Program-made: the position numbers and the translations under genes
Shown here: positions 19,310 through 27,826 of the stretch, piece after piece
Numbering within the stretch: position 1 is the first letter of the stretch
Layout of the letters: each line of letters opens with the position of its first letter
The notes under the pieces: model-generated
Told to the model about the DNA's origin: nothing
Database searches by the model: none
The model's input: the letters and a program-made list of their open reading frames with translations, nothing else
Origin: Telluria antibiotica
GTDB taxonomy: Bacteria > Pseudomonadota > Gammaproteobacteria > Burkholderiales > Burkholderiaceae_D
Direction: 5' to 3'
Length of the DNA: 64,000 nt
NCBI RefSeq assembly: GCF_011682055.1
Contig: NZ_JAAQOM010000013.1
Span: 124,001 to 188,000, forward strand

Positions 19310-21010
19310 TCAGGACGAGATGCCGTACTTGCGCTTCGCCGCCGCCATCTCCGCGTCGAGGGCGGCGAGGCGCGGGTGCGCGGCATCGAGGGCGCGGATG
19401 TGTTCCAGCTGCTCCTGTGCGAGCGCCGCGAGCGGGTGGTCCCAGCCCATCTCCATGACCTGGCGGAGGACGCCGCCGACGACCGCGATCATCACCTGCA
19501 GGTTGTTCGGCGCCATGTGCAGCGCTTCCAGCAGCGTCTGGACGGCACCGCGCACGTCGCCCATATTGCGCTTTTCGTCCGCCACGCCGAGCAGGATCTG
19601 CGCCTGCGCGCGGAGTTGCCGGCTCATGCCGTCAGCGAGGTCCGGCCGGCCCGCCTTGACGAACACGTTCAGCGCCTGCTGTGCGGACAGCGCATCGTCG
19701 CCGGCGTTCAGCGCGCCCAGCATCATTTCCGACGCCTCGTCGTCCATGCGGTGCGCGAGGCAGCTCTGCGCCAGGCCCACGCGCATGTTCGGCGACAGCG
19801 GGTCGCCCGCGCGCACGGCGTCCACGGCCGTTTTCAGTTCCTTGACGGCGGCGGCGGCATTGCCGGCCGCGTCGTGCACGAGCGCGACGGAGATCGCCTT
19901 GCACGTGTCGGCCGCCGGCGTGCCGCGCAGCGATCGTTCGAGGTCGCGGATGACGGTCGACGCACCGGCCGGATCGCCCTTGCCGACGAGCGCACGCACG
20001 AGGTTCACGTGATCCTCGGGGTTGCGGAATTCCGAGAAGCGCGAGCGGGTGACGACCTGGCGGAACGATTTCTCGGCGCCGTCCGTGTCGCCCGCCTCCA
20101 GCGCGACCTCGCCCAGCTTGCGCAGCCGGCGCACGACGTACGGCGAGATGGCGACGGCGTCCTCCAGCGTCTTCTTCGCGAGGGCGGCGTCGCCGCGCTC
20201 CTGCTGGCAGCGCGCGAGCAGGTCGTACGCGGCCATCAGGCGCGGGTTGTCGGCGACGAGCTGCTCCAGCAGCGGAATGGCGTCGAGCGTGCGGCCCTGG
20301 GCCGCGACGGCGCGCGCGAGGCCCAGCCGCGCCCAGCCTACGGGCTTGATGGCGAGGACGTCGCCGTACACCGTCTCCGCCAGATCGTGCTCCTTCAGCG
20401 ACGTGTGCAGTTCGGCGCGCAGCCGGGCGAAGTCGAGCGCGTACGCGGGGCGCGTGCGCGCGGACTCGATCGCCGCGTCGATCGCTTCGCGCGCGCGGCC
20501 CTGGGCAATCAGCTGGTAGACCGGCAGCAGGGCGGTGCGGCGCGTCACGGCCTTCTGGATGCGCTCATGCAGTACCTGCGCCGTGAATGGCTTGAGGATG
20601 TAGTCGGTGGGCGTGAGCTCGGCCGCGCTGACGACCTTGCCGTACGCGCCTTCCGCCGTCAGCATGACGAAGATGGCCCACGGTGCGATGATGCGGTGGT
20701 GGCGCAGGTCTTCCAGCAGCTGCTGGCCGTCCTGGCCTTCATTGCTCGTCGTGCCGCTGCCGAGTTCGTACTCGCACAGGATCACGTCGAACGACTTGCG
20801 GCCGAGCGCCTTGATCGCGGTGCTCGCGTTCACGGCGGATTCGATGCGCGTCACGCCCGACTGGTTGAGCATGTTCTGCAGGTTCGCGCGCAGGCCCGGG
20901 TTCGGGTCGACGATGAGGACACTCAACTGGGCGTTCAGCGGGGCCGCCGGCAGGTTGGCAGGCGCCGCGCCCGGGGTACCGGTCGGGCTGGATGGGCTGT
21001 TTTCTGGCAT
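19310..21010 (-). CDS. Degenerate response-regulator receiver with TPR repeats
   Basis: The 566-residue protein has a receiver-like domain (about residues 28-150) followed by tetratricopeptide-type helical repeats to the C-terminus. The receiver keeps one acidic-pocket residue (Asp35 in VLIVDPN), the switch Thr118 and Lys140 (ILKPF). At the phosphoacceptor position it has Glu80 (ILCEYELG) instead of Asp, and Pro follows Asp35. So it may be locked or phosphorylation-independent. There is no output DNA-binding domain; the TPR part suggests protein-protein interaction. The first 25 residues are Pro/Ala-rich. It is convergent with the GH59 gene and divergent from purL. Confidence 0.85.
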   Translation of the reverse strand: MPENSPSSPTGTPGAAPANLPAAPLNAQLSVLIVDPNPGLRANLQNMLNQSGVTRIESAVNASTAIKALGRKSFDVILCEYELGSGTTSNEGQDGQQLLEDLRHHRIIAPWAIFVMLTAEGAYGKVVSAAELTPTDYILKPFTAQVLHERIQKAVTRRTALLPVYQLIAQGRAREAIDAAIESARTRPAYALDFARLRAELHTSLKEHDLAETVYGDVLAIKPVGWARLGLARAVAAQGRTLDAIPLLEQLVADNPRLMAAYDLLARCQQERGDAALAKKTLEDAVAISPYVVRRLRKLGEVALEAGDTDGAEKSFRQVVTRSRFSEFRNPEDHVNLVRALVGKGDPAGASTVIRDLERSLRGTPAADTCKAISVALVHDAAGNAAAAVKELKTAVDAVRAGDPLSPNMRVGLAQSCLAHRMDDEASEMMLGALNAGDDALSAQQALNVFVKAGRPDLADGMSRQLRAQAQILLGVADEKRNMGDVRGAVQTLLEALHMAPNNLQVMIAVVGGVLRQVMEMGWDHPLAALAQEQLEHIRALDAAHPRLAALDAEMAAAKRKYGISS

Positions 21011-21135
21011 GCTTATCGTTATCCGTCGGGCCGCGCGAAGGGTTTTTTCACACTACGATACCGGTAAGCTGCCACGTCGGCAACTTTTCGCTCGCCAACC
21101 GTCGCCTCTGGCCGACGGGGAGGGGGCCGACGCTG

Positions 21136-21141
21136 TATAAT
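21136..21141 (+). promoter_or_regulatory. -10 element (TATAAT) upstream of purL
   Basis: A perfect TATAAT lies 50 bases before the purL ATG. I find no matching -35 at 16-18 bases, so this is a partial promoter call. A purine-repressor site was not recognisable. Confidence 0.45.
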
Positions 21142-21191
21142 AGCGGGCTTCTTTCACCCGCAGCCACGCTGCATCAACCGACTTCCAAGCC

Positions 21192-24100
21192 ATGTTGATT
21201 CTGCCGGGTTCCAACGCCCTCTCTGCCTTCCGTAGCCAACGCCTCCTCGCGCAACTGCAAGCCGTCGCCCCGACGATTGCAGACGTGTCCGCACGCTACT
21301 ACCATTTCATCGATGCAAGCGCGCCCCTGTCCACGGAGGACACCGCGCGCTTGAGTGCCATGCTCACCTATGGCGAGCCTGTGCCGGAAACGCAGTACGA
21401 GGGCGTCACCGAGGAATTCTTCGTGATTCCGCGCCTCGGCACGATCTCGCCGTGGGCGTCGAAGGCCACCGACATCGCGCACAACTGCGGCATGGCCCAC
21501 ATTCACCGCGTCGAGCGCGGCGTCGCGTTCACCGTCGTGCTGAAGAGCGGCATCCTCGGCACGGGCTTCGGCGCGCCGAAGAAGCTGGCGGAGAACGAGA
21601 TCCAGGCCATCGCCGCGCTGCTGCACGACCGCATGACGGAGACGGTGCTGCGCAGCGCCGACCAGGCCAAAGCCCTGTTCACGGACCTGGAAAGCCGTCC
21701 GCTCGAGCAGATCGACGTGCTGGGCCAAGGCCGCGCGGCGCTCGTCGAGGCGAACGCCACGATGGGCCTGGCGCTGGCGGAGGACGAGATCGACTACCTG
21801 TTCGACGCGTTCTCCCGCGTGCAGCGTAACCCGACGGACGTCGAGCTGATGATGTTCGCGCAGGCGAACTCCGAGCACTGCCGCCACAAGATCTTCAACG
21901 CCGAGTGGACCATCGACGGCGTCAAGCAGGACAAGAGCCTGTTCCAGATGATCAAGAATACGCACCAGCTGCAGCCGAAGGGCACGATCGTCGCGTACAG
22001 CGACAACTCGGCGATCATGGAAGGCGCCGAGGCATTGCGCTTCTTCCCGCAGGCCGGCAGCCAGGCGTACGCGCCCGTCACGCAGCTGACGCATACGCTG
22101 ATGAAGGTCGAGACGCACAACCACCCGACGGCGATCTCCCCGTTCCCGGGCGCCTCGACGGGCGCGGGCGGCGAGATCCGCGACGAGGGCGCGACGGGCC
22201 GCGGCGCCAAGCCGAAGGCCGGCCTGACGGGCTTCACGGTGTCGAACCTGTACCTGCCGGATGCCGTGCAGCCGTGGGAAAACGCGGCGAACGTGAACTC
22301 GGCCGACAAGGGAGGCAGCGATAAAGTCTACGGCAAGCCGGAACGCATCGCGTCGCCGCTGCAGATCATGGTCGACGGCCCGCTCGGCGGCGCCGCCTTC
22401 AACAATGAATTCGGTCGTCCGAACCTGGGCGGCTACTTCCGCGTCTACGAACAGAACGTCGGTGCGACTGCCATCGGCGCGAACACTGTGTACGGCTACC
22501 ACAAGCCGATCATGATCGCGGGCGGCATCGGCAACATCTCGGCCGACCACACGCACAAGAACGACATCCCCGTCGGCAGCCTGCTGCTGCAACTGGGTGG
22601 CCCGGGCATGCGCATCGGCATGGCCGGCGCCGCGGCATCGTCGATGGCGACGGGTACGAACACGGCGGACCTGGACTTCGACTCGGTCCAGCGCGGCAAC
22701 CCGGAGATGGAACGCCGCGCGCAGGAAGTCATCAACAGCTGCTGGCAGCTGGGCGCCGAGAACCCGATCATCTCGATCCACGACGTGGGCGCGGGCGGCA
22801 TCTCGAACGCGTTCCCGGAAATCACGAACGACGCCAAGCGCGGCGCCACGTTCGACCTGCGCAAGGTGCCGCTGGAAGAAAGCGGCATGTCGCCGAAGGA
22901 AATCTGGAGCAACGAATCGCAGGAGCGCTATGTGCTAGCGATCTCGCCGGACGATCTGCCGCGCTTCGCCGCCATCTGCGAACGCGAGCGCTGCCCGTTC
23001 GCGGCGGTCGGCGTCGCGACGGAAGAGCGCCAGCTGCGCCTCATCGACCCGATCACGAACACCTCCCCGGTCGACATGCCGATGGACGTCCTGCTCGGCA
23101 AGCCGCCGAAGATGCACCGCAACGTCGAACACGTGAAGGACCAGTTCAAACCGGTCGACGTGACGGGCCTGGACCTGGAAGAAGTCGCGCGCCGCGTGCT
23201 GCTGCTGCCGACCGTCGCCGACAAATCGTTCCTCATCACGATCGGCGACAGGACCGTCGGCGGCATGAGCGTGCGCGACCAGATGGTCGGTCCGTGGCAG
23301 GTGCCGGTCGCTGACTGCGCTGTTACCACGTTGAGCTTCGAAGGCTACAAGGGCGAGGCGATGGCGATGGGCGAGCGTACCCCTGTCGCCGTCATCGACG
23401 CCGCCGCGTCGGGCCGCATGGCCGTCGGCGAGGCCATCACGAACATCGCCGCCGCGCCGATCGCGGATATCTCGCAGATCAAACTGTCCGCGAACTGGAT
23501 GGCCGCATGCGGCCAGCCGGGCCAGGATGCCGCACTGTTCGACACGGTGAAAGCCGTGGGCATGGAGCTGTGCCCGGCGCTGGGCGTGTCGATCCCGGTC
23601 GGCAAGGACTCCCTGTCGATGCGTACCACGTGGAGCGAGGACGGCGAGAACAAGGCGGTGGTATCGCCCGTGTCGCTGATCGTCTCGAGCTTTGCGCCCG
23701 TCACGGACGTCCGTAAAACCCTGACGCCGCAATTGCGCACGGACCTCGGCGAGACGTCGCTGATCCTCATCGACCTGGGCCGCGGCAAGAACCGCCTGGG
23801 CGCCTCGGTACTGGCGCAAGTGACGCAGCAGCTGGGCAACGACACGCCGGACGTCGACAACCCGGCCGACCTGAAGGCATTCTTCGCCGCGATCCAGCAA
23901 CTGAACAACGACGGCAAGCTGCTCGCCTACCACGACCGTTCGGACGGCGGCTTGTACGCCACGTTGTGCGAGATGGCGTTCGCGGGCCGTGCCGGCGTCT
24001 CCGTCAACCTGGACATCCTGACGATGGAAGGCGAGCACGCGTCCGACCACGGCGATGCCAAGAACTGGGCGTCGCAAGTGGGCGAGCGCCGCAACGACCT

Positions 24101-25232
24101 GACGCTGCGCGCGCTGTTCAACGAAGAGCTGGGCGCCGTCGTGCAAGTCAAGACGTCCGAGAAGTCGGATGTGATGAACGTGCTGCGTTCGTTCGACCTG
24201 GGCGCATGCAGCCACATCATCGGCAAGGTGAACGACCGCGGCGTCGTGGAATTCACGCGCGACACGAAGGTCATCTACAACAAGCGCCGCAGCGAACTGC
24301 ACCGCCTGTGGAGCGAGACGAGCTGGCGCATCGCGCGCCTGCGCGACAACCCGGCGTGCGTCGACCAGGAATACGACCGCCTGCTGGACGAGCAGGACCC
24401 GGGCTTCACGCCGAAGCTCGTGCACGACACGACCGTGAACATCGCGGCCCCGTTCATCGCGACGGGCGCGCGTCCCACCGTGGCGATCTTGCGCGAGCAG
24501 GGCGTCAACTCGCACATCGAGACGGCATGGGCGATGCACCAGGCGGGCTTCAACGCCGTCGACGTGCACATGAGCGACCTGATCGCCGGCCGCGCGAAGC
24601 TGGACGATTTCAAAGGCCTGATCGCCGTGGGCGGTTTCTCGTACGGTGACGTGCTGGGCGCGGGCGAAGGCTGGGCCAAGACGATCCTGTTCAACCCGGA
24701 GCTGAAGGCTGCATTCGCTGCCTTCTTCGGCCGCGGCGACACGTTCGGCCTGGGTGTCTGCAACGGCTGCCAGATGATGAGCAACCTGAAGTCCATCATC
24801 CCGGGCGCGGACGCATGGCCGAAGTTCACCCGCAACAAGTCGGAACAGTTCGAGGCGCGCTTCGGCATGGTCGAGGTGATGGATTCGCCGTCGATCTTCT
24901 TCCAGGACCTGGCAGGCACGCACGCGCCGCTGGCGATCGCGCACGGCGAAGGCTACGCGGACTTCTCGCAGACGGGCGACGTCAGCAAGGTCGTGAAGGC
25001 GCTGCGCTACATCGACAACCGCGGCGCTGCGACCGAGGTGTATCCGTTCAACCCGAACGGCTCGCCGGAAGGCCTCACGGCCGTCACGACACCGGATGGT
25101 CGTTTCACCGTCATGATGCCGCACGCGGAGCGCGTGGCGCGGACCGTTACCATGTCGTGGCATCCGGATGGCTGGGGTGAGGATTCGCCGTGGGCGCGCA
25201 TGTTCCAGAATGCGAGGAAGTGGGTGGGGTAA
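21192..25232 (+). CDS. purL: Phosphoribosylformylglycinamidine synthase, large single-chain PurL
   Basis: PurL performs the fourth step of purine synthesis: FGAR plus glutamine and ATP to FGAM. At 1346 residues this is the long proteobacterial form. An N-terminal PurS-like part is followed by the twin AIRS-like ATP-binding/catalytic domains (GNGAG-type segments such as THNHPTAISPFPGASTG and DVGAGGISNAFPE). The C-terminal glutamine amidotransferase domain follows, with nucleophile Cys in LGVCNGCQMM and a His/Glu pair in PHAERV and HGEGY. It is alone in its transcription unit, with a strong terminator downstream. Confidence 0.97.
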   Translation: MLILPGSNALSAFRSQRLLAQLQAVAPTIADVSARYYHFIDASAPLSTEDTARLSAMLTYGEPVPETQYEGVTEEFFVIPRLGTISPWASKATDIAHNCGMAHIHRVERGVAFTVVLKSGILGTGFGAPKKLAENEIQAIAALLHDRMTETVLRSADQAKALFTDLESRPLEQIDVLGQGRAALVEANATMGLALAEDEIDYLFDAFSRVQRNPTDVELMMFAQANSEHCRHKIFNAEWTIDGVKQDKSLFQMIKNTHQLQPKGTIVAYSDNSAIMEGAEALRFFPQAGSQAYAPVTQLTHTLMKVETHNHPTAISPFPGASTGAGGEIRDEGATGRGAKPKAGLTGFTVSNLYLPDAVQPWENAANVNSADKGGSDKVYGKPERIASPLQIMVDGPLGGAAFNNEFGRPNLGGYFRVYEQNVGATAIGANTVYGYHKPIMIAGGIGNISADHTHKNDIPVGSLLLQLGGPGMRIGMAGAAASSMATGTNTADLDFDSVQRGNPEMERRAQEVINSCWQLGAENPIISIHDVGAGGISNAFPEITNDAKRGATFDLRKVPLEESGMSPKEIWSNESQERYVLAISPDDLPRFAAICERERCPFAAVGVATEERQLRLIDPITNTSPVDMPMDVLLGKPPKMHRNVEHVKDQFKPVDVTGLDLEEVARRVLLLPTVADKSFLITIGDRTVGGMSVRDQMVGPWQVPVADCAVTTLSFEGYKGEAMAMGERTPVAVIDAAASGRMAVGEAITNIAAAPIADISQIKLSANWMAACGQPGQDAALFDTVKAVGMELCPALGVSIPVGKDSLSMRTTWSEDGENKAVVSPVSLIVSSFAPVTDVRKTLTPQLRTDLGETSLILIDLGRGKNRLGASVLAQVTQQLGNDTPDVDNPADLKAFFAAIQQLNNDGKLLAYHDRSDGGLYATLCEMAFAGRAGVSVNLDILTMEGEHASDHGDAKNWASQVGERRNDLTLRALFNEELGAVVQVKTSEKSDVMNVLRSFDLGACSHIIGKVNDRGVVEFTRDTKVIYNKRRSELHRLWSETSWRIARLRDNPACVDQEYDRLLDEQDPGFTPKLVHDTTVNIAAPFIATGARPTVAILREQGVNSHIETAWAMHQAGFNAVDVHMSDLIAGRAKLDDFKGLIAVGGFSYGDVLGAGEGWAKTILFNPELKAAFAAFFGRGDTFGLGVCNGCQMMSNLKSIIPGADAWPKFTRNKSEQFEARFGMVEVMDSPSIFFQDLAGTHAPLAIAHGEGYADFSQTGDVSKVVKALRYIDNRGAATEVYPFNPNGSPEGLTAVTTPDGRFTVMMPHAERVARTVTMSWHPDGWGEDSPWARMFQNARKWVG

Positions 25233-25244
25233 TTAACCTTTAAG

Positions 25245-25270
25245 AGCGCTCCGAGTCGGAGCGCTTTTTA
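25245..25270 (+). terminator. Intrinsic terminator after purL
   Basis: AGCGCTCCG (25245-25253), loop AGT, and CGGAGCGCT (25257-25265) form a perfect stem followed by T5. Confidence 0.9.
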
Positions 25271-25424
25271 TTTGATATGCCAACTAGTGTCAGCAGGTCG
25301 TGGCGGTGTTTAATCAATCGCTGTATAACTGACCTGAAACCGTTCAGCCAAGCGTGTGTGGCGGTTGCATCATAAAAGTGACAATTTGAGAGTTTCTTCA
25401 GGTGCCCGTTCGGCTACTATGCTT

Positions 25425-25440
25425 GTAAGATATATCTTAC
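25425..25440. promoter_or_regulatory. Perfect 16-bp palindrome upstream of the FRG gene
   Basis: GTAAGATATATCTTAC is a complete palindrome 40 bases before the FRG start codon and just after a TACTAT box (25415-25420). Its position fits an operator or autoregulatory site for the two-gene islet. No regulator gene is present beside it. Confidence 0.5.
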
Positions 25441-25480
25441 ATGAACGTCATTGGCGTTCTTCTGTTGAAAAGGTTTGTTG

Positions 25481-26248
25481 ATGATTCAGGTTGAAGAAGT
25501 TACAAAGCTTCATGAGCTGTTGAGACATATCGAAATTTCATTGGAGGCCGCCGATGGGCCGAGGTGGTTTCGCGGTTCTGGCGACTTCGAGCACGAGCTT
25601 TTACCGTCGCTGCTACGCCATCCCGAAGTAAAGAACGGGAAAATTCGGGCTCTTGATCTCGAGGCCCGAGTAAACGCTAGATTTGCTCAGGTTAGCCCTC
25701 CATTTTTAACTCTCAATGGATCGCTAACTGAGTTTGATAAGATGTTTGTTGCCCAGCACTACGGGGTTCCAACACGTCTTTTGGATTGGTCAGAGAACCC
25801 GTTCATTGCACTCTATTTTGCGTTGTCTACAAGTAAGCCTGACAAACAGGCTTGCGTATGGGTGCTCGACCCTTTGTTATGGACTAAAGAATCGCTGAAT
25901 AACCCAATGTTGCCTAGGATCCCGGATCCTGTTGATAATGCTGCAATTCGTTTTCTGGAGAGTTTGGCGGATCAATTGGCACCGCGGAACGATCCGATTG
26001 CTATCTTTGCAAACTACACGAATGCCCGCGTCGTCGCCCAAAGAGGAACGTTTACGATATTTGGTCAAGGTACGACGCCGATGGAGAAGATCCCGTATGC
26101 AAAAAAATGTCTGAAATGCTACGTGATTGACCCATCTGTAAGGCTTGAATTGCACAAGAAAATTCTTTCTATTGGCTATACGCATTCGGTAATTTATCCG
26201 GACCTTTCGGGGTTAGGGACCGAGCTTAAAACTTCTTTCGGATTTTGA
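25481..26248 (+). CDS. FRG-domain protein of AT-rich islet
   Basis: The 255-residue protein has the FRG domain signatures. An N-terminal Trp-Phe-Arg-Gly (residues 29-32) is followed by LLPSLLR, and a second conserved block HYGVPTRLLDWS (93-104) leads into NPFIALYFA. The biochemical activity of FRG domains is not established, to my knowledge, and they recur in variable regions and suspected defence loci. ATG 25481 has AAAGG seven bases upstream. The gene is clearly richer in A+T than its neighbours. Its stop is seven bases before the next gene, so the two form one operon. No signal peptide or membrane segment is visible. Confidence 0.82.
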   Translation: MIQVEEVTKLHELLRHIEISLEAADGPRWFRGSGDFEHELLPSLLRHPEVKNGKIRALDLEARVNARFAQVSPPFLTLNGSLTEFDKMFVAQHYGVPTRLLDWSENPFIALYFALSTSKPDKQACVWVLDPLLWTKESLNNPMLPRIPDPVDNAAIRFLESLADQLAPRNDPIAIFANYTNARVVAQRGTFTIFGQGTTPMEKIPYAKKCLKCYVIDPSVRLELHKKILSIGYTHSVIYPDLSGLGTELKTSFGF

Positions 26249-26255
26249 GGTGAGT

Positions 26256-27302
26256 ATGTTTGTTGTTCGTCCATTTCAAGCCACAACGTTGGCATATTGG
26301 TACGGCGAGCGCGATCAGCTTGATTTGTCGCCACCCTATCAACGAAGTTCTGGAGTTTGGTCAAATACAGATAAAGCTTTCCTAATTGATTCGATAATTA
26401 ATGGGTATGATATTCCCAAGTTCTATATCGCTGATTTTAGCTATGTTAGCAGTGCATTAAACTTGAAAGGGCGCCCCTATGCCGTGATTGATGGTCGGCA
26501 GCGCTTTGAAGCGATTTTTGATTTTCTTGATAACCGTTTTCGTTTAAACAACGATATGGTATATCTCGGGGAAGAGCGGATCAGTTTGGCGGGGCTATTG
26601 TTTAACGAGATCAAAGAGCAATTTCCGAAAATCGCTCAACGTATCGAGAACTTCAACATTAACGTAATGTCGGTCCTGACCGATCAAGAAGAAAAAATTA
26701 ACGATTTGTTTGTTCGTCTCAATAAGAGTAAGCCATTAACCGGTGCGGAAGTGCGTAGTGCAATGGTTGGAGAGGTGACTCGACTAATTAGGCAAATAGC
26801 AAAATCTGATTTTTTCAAGAAATACGTTTCGTTTAATACCAAGAGAAAACAAGACGAGAATGTCGCTGCGAAGATTTTGTTGATCGAGCATCGTTCTGGC
26901 TTTGTCGATACGAAGAAGGTAAACCTTGATCGGTTTGCGATGGAGGCGGCTCTTACCGAAACCGAATTTAACAACAGCGCTGAGCGCGTGCTAGAGGTCC
27001 TTGACGCGATGTGCGAGATTTTTGAACCTGGTGACTCGCTTTTGCGGTCTTCGGGCATTGTCCCATTGTATTATTGGCTTGCTAAGCACTATCCTAACGT
27101 CGATTTGCGTTGGGAAATGCAGGCATTTGAAGAGTATAGAAAAGATAACCCATCAACTGCGCCTATAGCAGCATATAATAAGGCAAGCCGCAGTACGAAC
27201 GACCTTCTTAGCTATAAGGTCCGGTATGCCGTGCTTGAGGCGTTCTTAAAGCTAGAGCCAGGGAACTCTCTGCCGAATAACTTGGTTGCTAATCTCTCTT
27301 AG
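26256..27302 (+). CDS. DUF262 domain protein, partner of FRG protein
   Basis: The 348-residue protein has the DUF262 fold markers PPYQR (27-31) and IDGRQR (78-83). The second corresponds to the DGxQR nucleotide-handling motif of the ParB/sulfiredoxin-like DUF262 family, also found in GmrSD type IV restriction enzymes. Unlike GmrSD it is short and has no recognisable C-terminal DUF1524 HNH nuclease domain. The remainder is helical and unassigned. ATG 26256 is preceded by GAGG at five bases; a GTG two codons earlier is in frame. Low G+C and tight coupling to the FRG gene suggest joint acquisition. Function is unknown; a defence role is inference. Confidence 0.8.
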   Translation: MFVVRPFQATTLAYWYGERDQLDLSPPYQRSSGVWSNTDKAFLIDSIINGYDIPKFYIADFSYVSSALNLKGRPYAVIDGRQRFEAIFDFLDNRFRLNNDMVYLGEERISLAGLLFNEIKEQFPKIAQRIENFNINVMSVLTDQEEKINDLFVRLNKSKPLTGAEVRSAMVGEVTRLIRQIAKSDFFKKYVSFNTKRKQDENVAAKILLIEHRSGFVDTKKVNLDRFAMEAALTETEFNNSAERVLEVLDAMCEIFEPGDSLLRSSGIVPLYYWLAKHYPNVDLRWEMQAFEEYRKDNPSTAPIAAYNKASRSTNDLLSYKVRYAVLEAFLKLEPGNSLPNNLVANLS

Positions 27303-27402
27303 GACCGCGTCACCAGGGAGTCCGAGTTGCAGCGCTGTCGACCACTTGTTTGGCAAAGTGGCCGGCTTCCCCAACAGGTAGTTTTACCGCGGGATGGAAC
27401 GG

Positions 27403-27762
27403 TTAGGCGGTCAACCATCCGACGAGCGCTAGCGTTGCGGGTACGCTCTGCACTACCAGGAAGCGGCGCGACACTGTTGCCGCACCCCACGCGCCCGCGA
27501 CGACCACGCAGACGAGCCCGAACACGACGAACGCGCGCCCGATCGCCGGATTCCGGTGTAGCAGCCCCACCGCAAGCGCCGCCACCAGAAAGCCGTTGTA
27601 GCACCCCTGATTCGACATCAGCGGCGCCAGCGCATCCACGCGGTCCTCCTTGATGCCGAAGACCTTCCTGCCGCGCGTGCGGAATAGCACGGTCTCGATG
27701 AGGACGATGTAGACGTGGATGGCGATGACGACGGCGGTCAGGACGGTGGCGATCAGCAGCAT
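27403..27762 (-). CDS. DUF1304 family membrane protein
   Basis: A small (about 119-residue) integral membrane protein with four hydrophobic segments. The DUF1304 landmarks are IAIHVYIVLIE near the start, RGRKVFGI, and NQGCYNGFLVAALAVGLL in the middle. Function is unknown for the family. I prefer ATG 27762 because GGAA lies six bases upstream; the ATG two codons earlier (27768) would place that sequence against the start codon. Base composition returns to the genomic norm here, marking the right edge of the AT-rich islet. Confidence 0.8.
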   Translation of the reverse strand: MLLIATVLTAVVIAIHVYIVLIETVLFRTRGRKVFGIKEDRVDALAPLMSNQGCYNGFLVAALAVGLLHRNPAIGRAFVVFGLVCVVVAGAWGAATVSRRFLVVQSVPATLALVGWLTA

Positions 27763-27826
27763 GAACATTTCCGAAAAGTAAGGATGTCCATACTGTACCG
27801 CATCCGCCACCATCCGCGGTACTGCC

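Noticed and set aside
25338..27404. 8-bp inverted match (AACCGTTC / GAACGGTT) flanking the FRG-DUF262 islet, considered as ends of a mobile element
   Set aside because: Eight bases in GC-rich flanks is expected by chance, there is no target-site duplication and no transposase or integrase in the islet.
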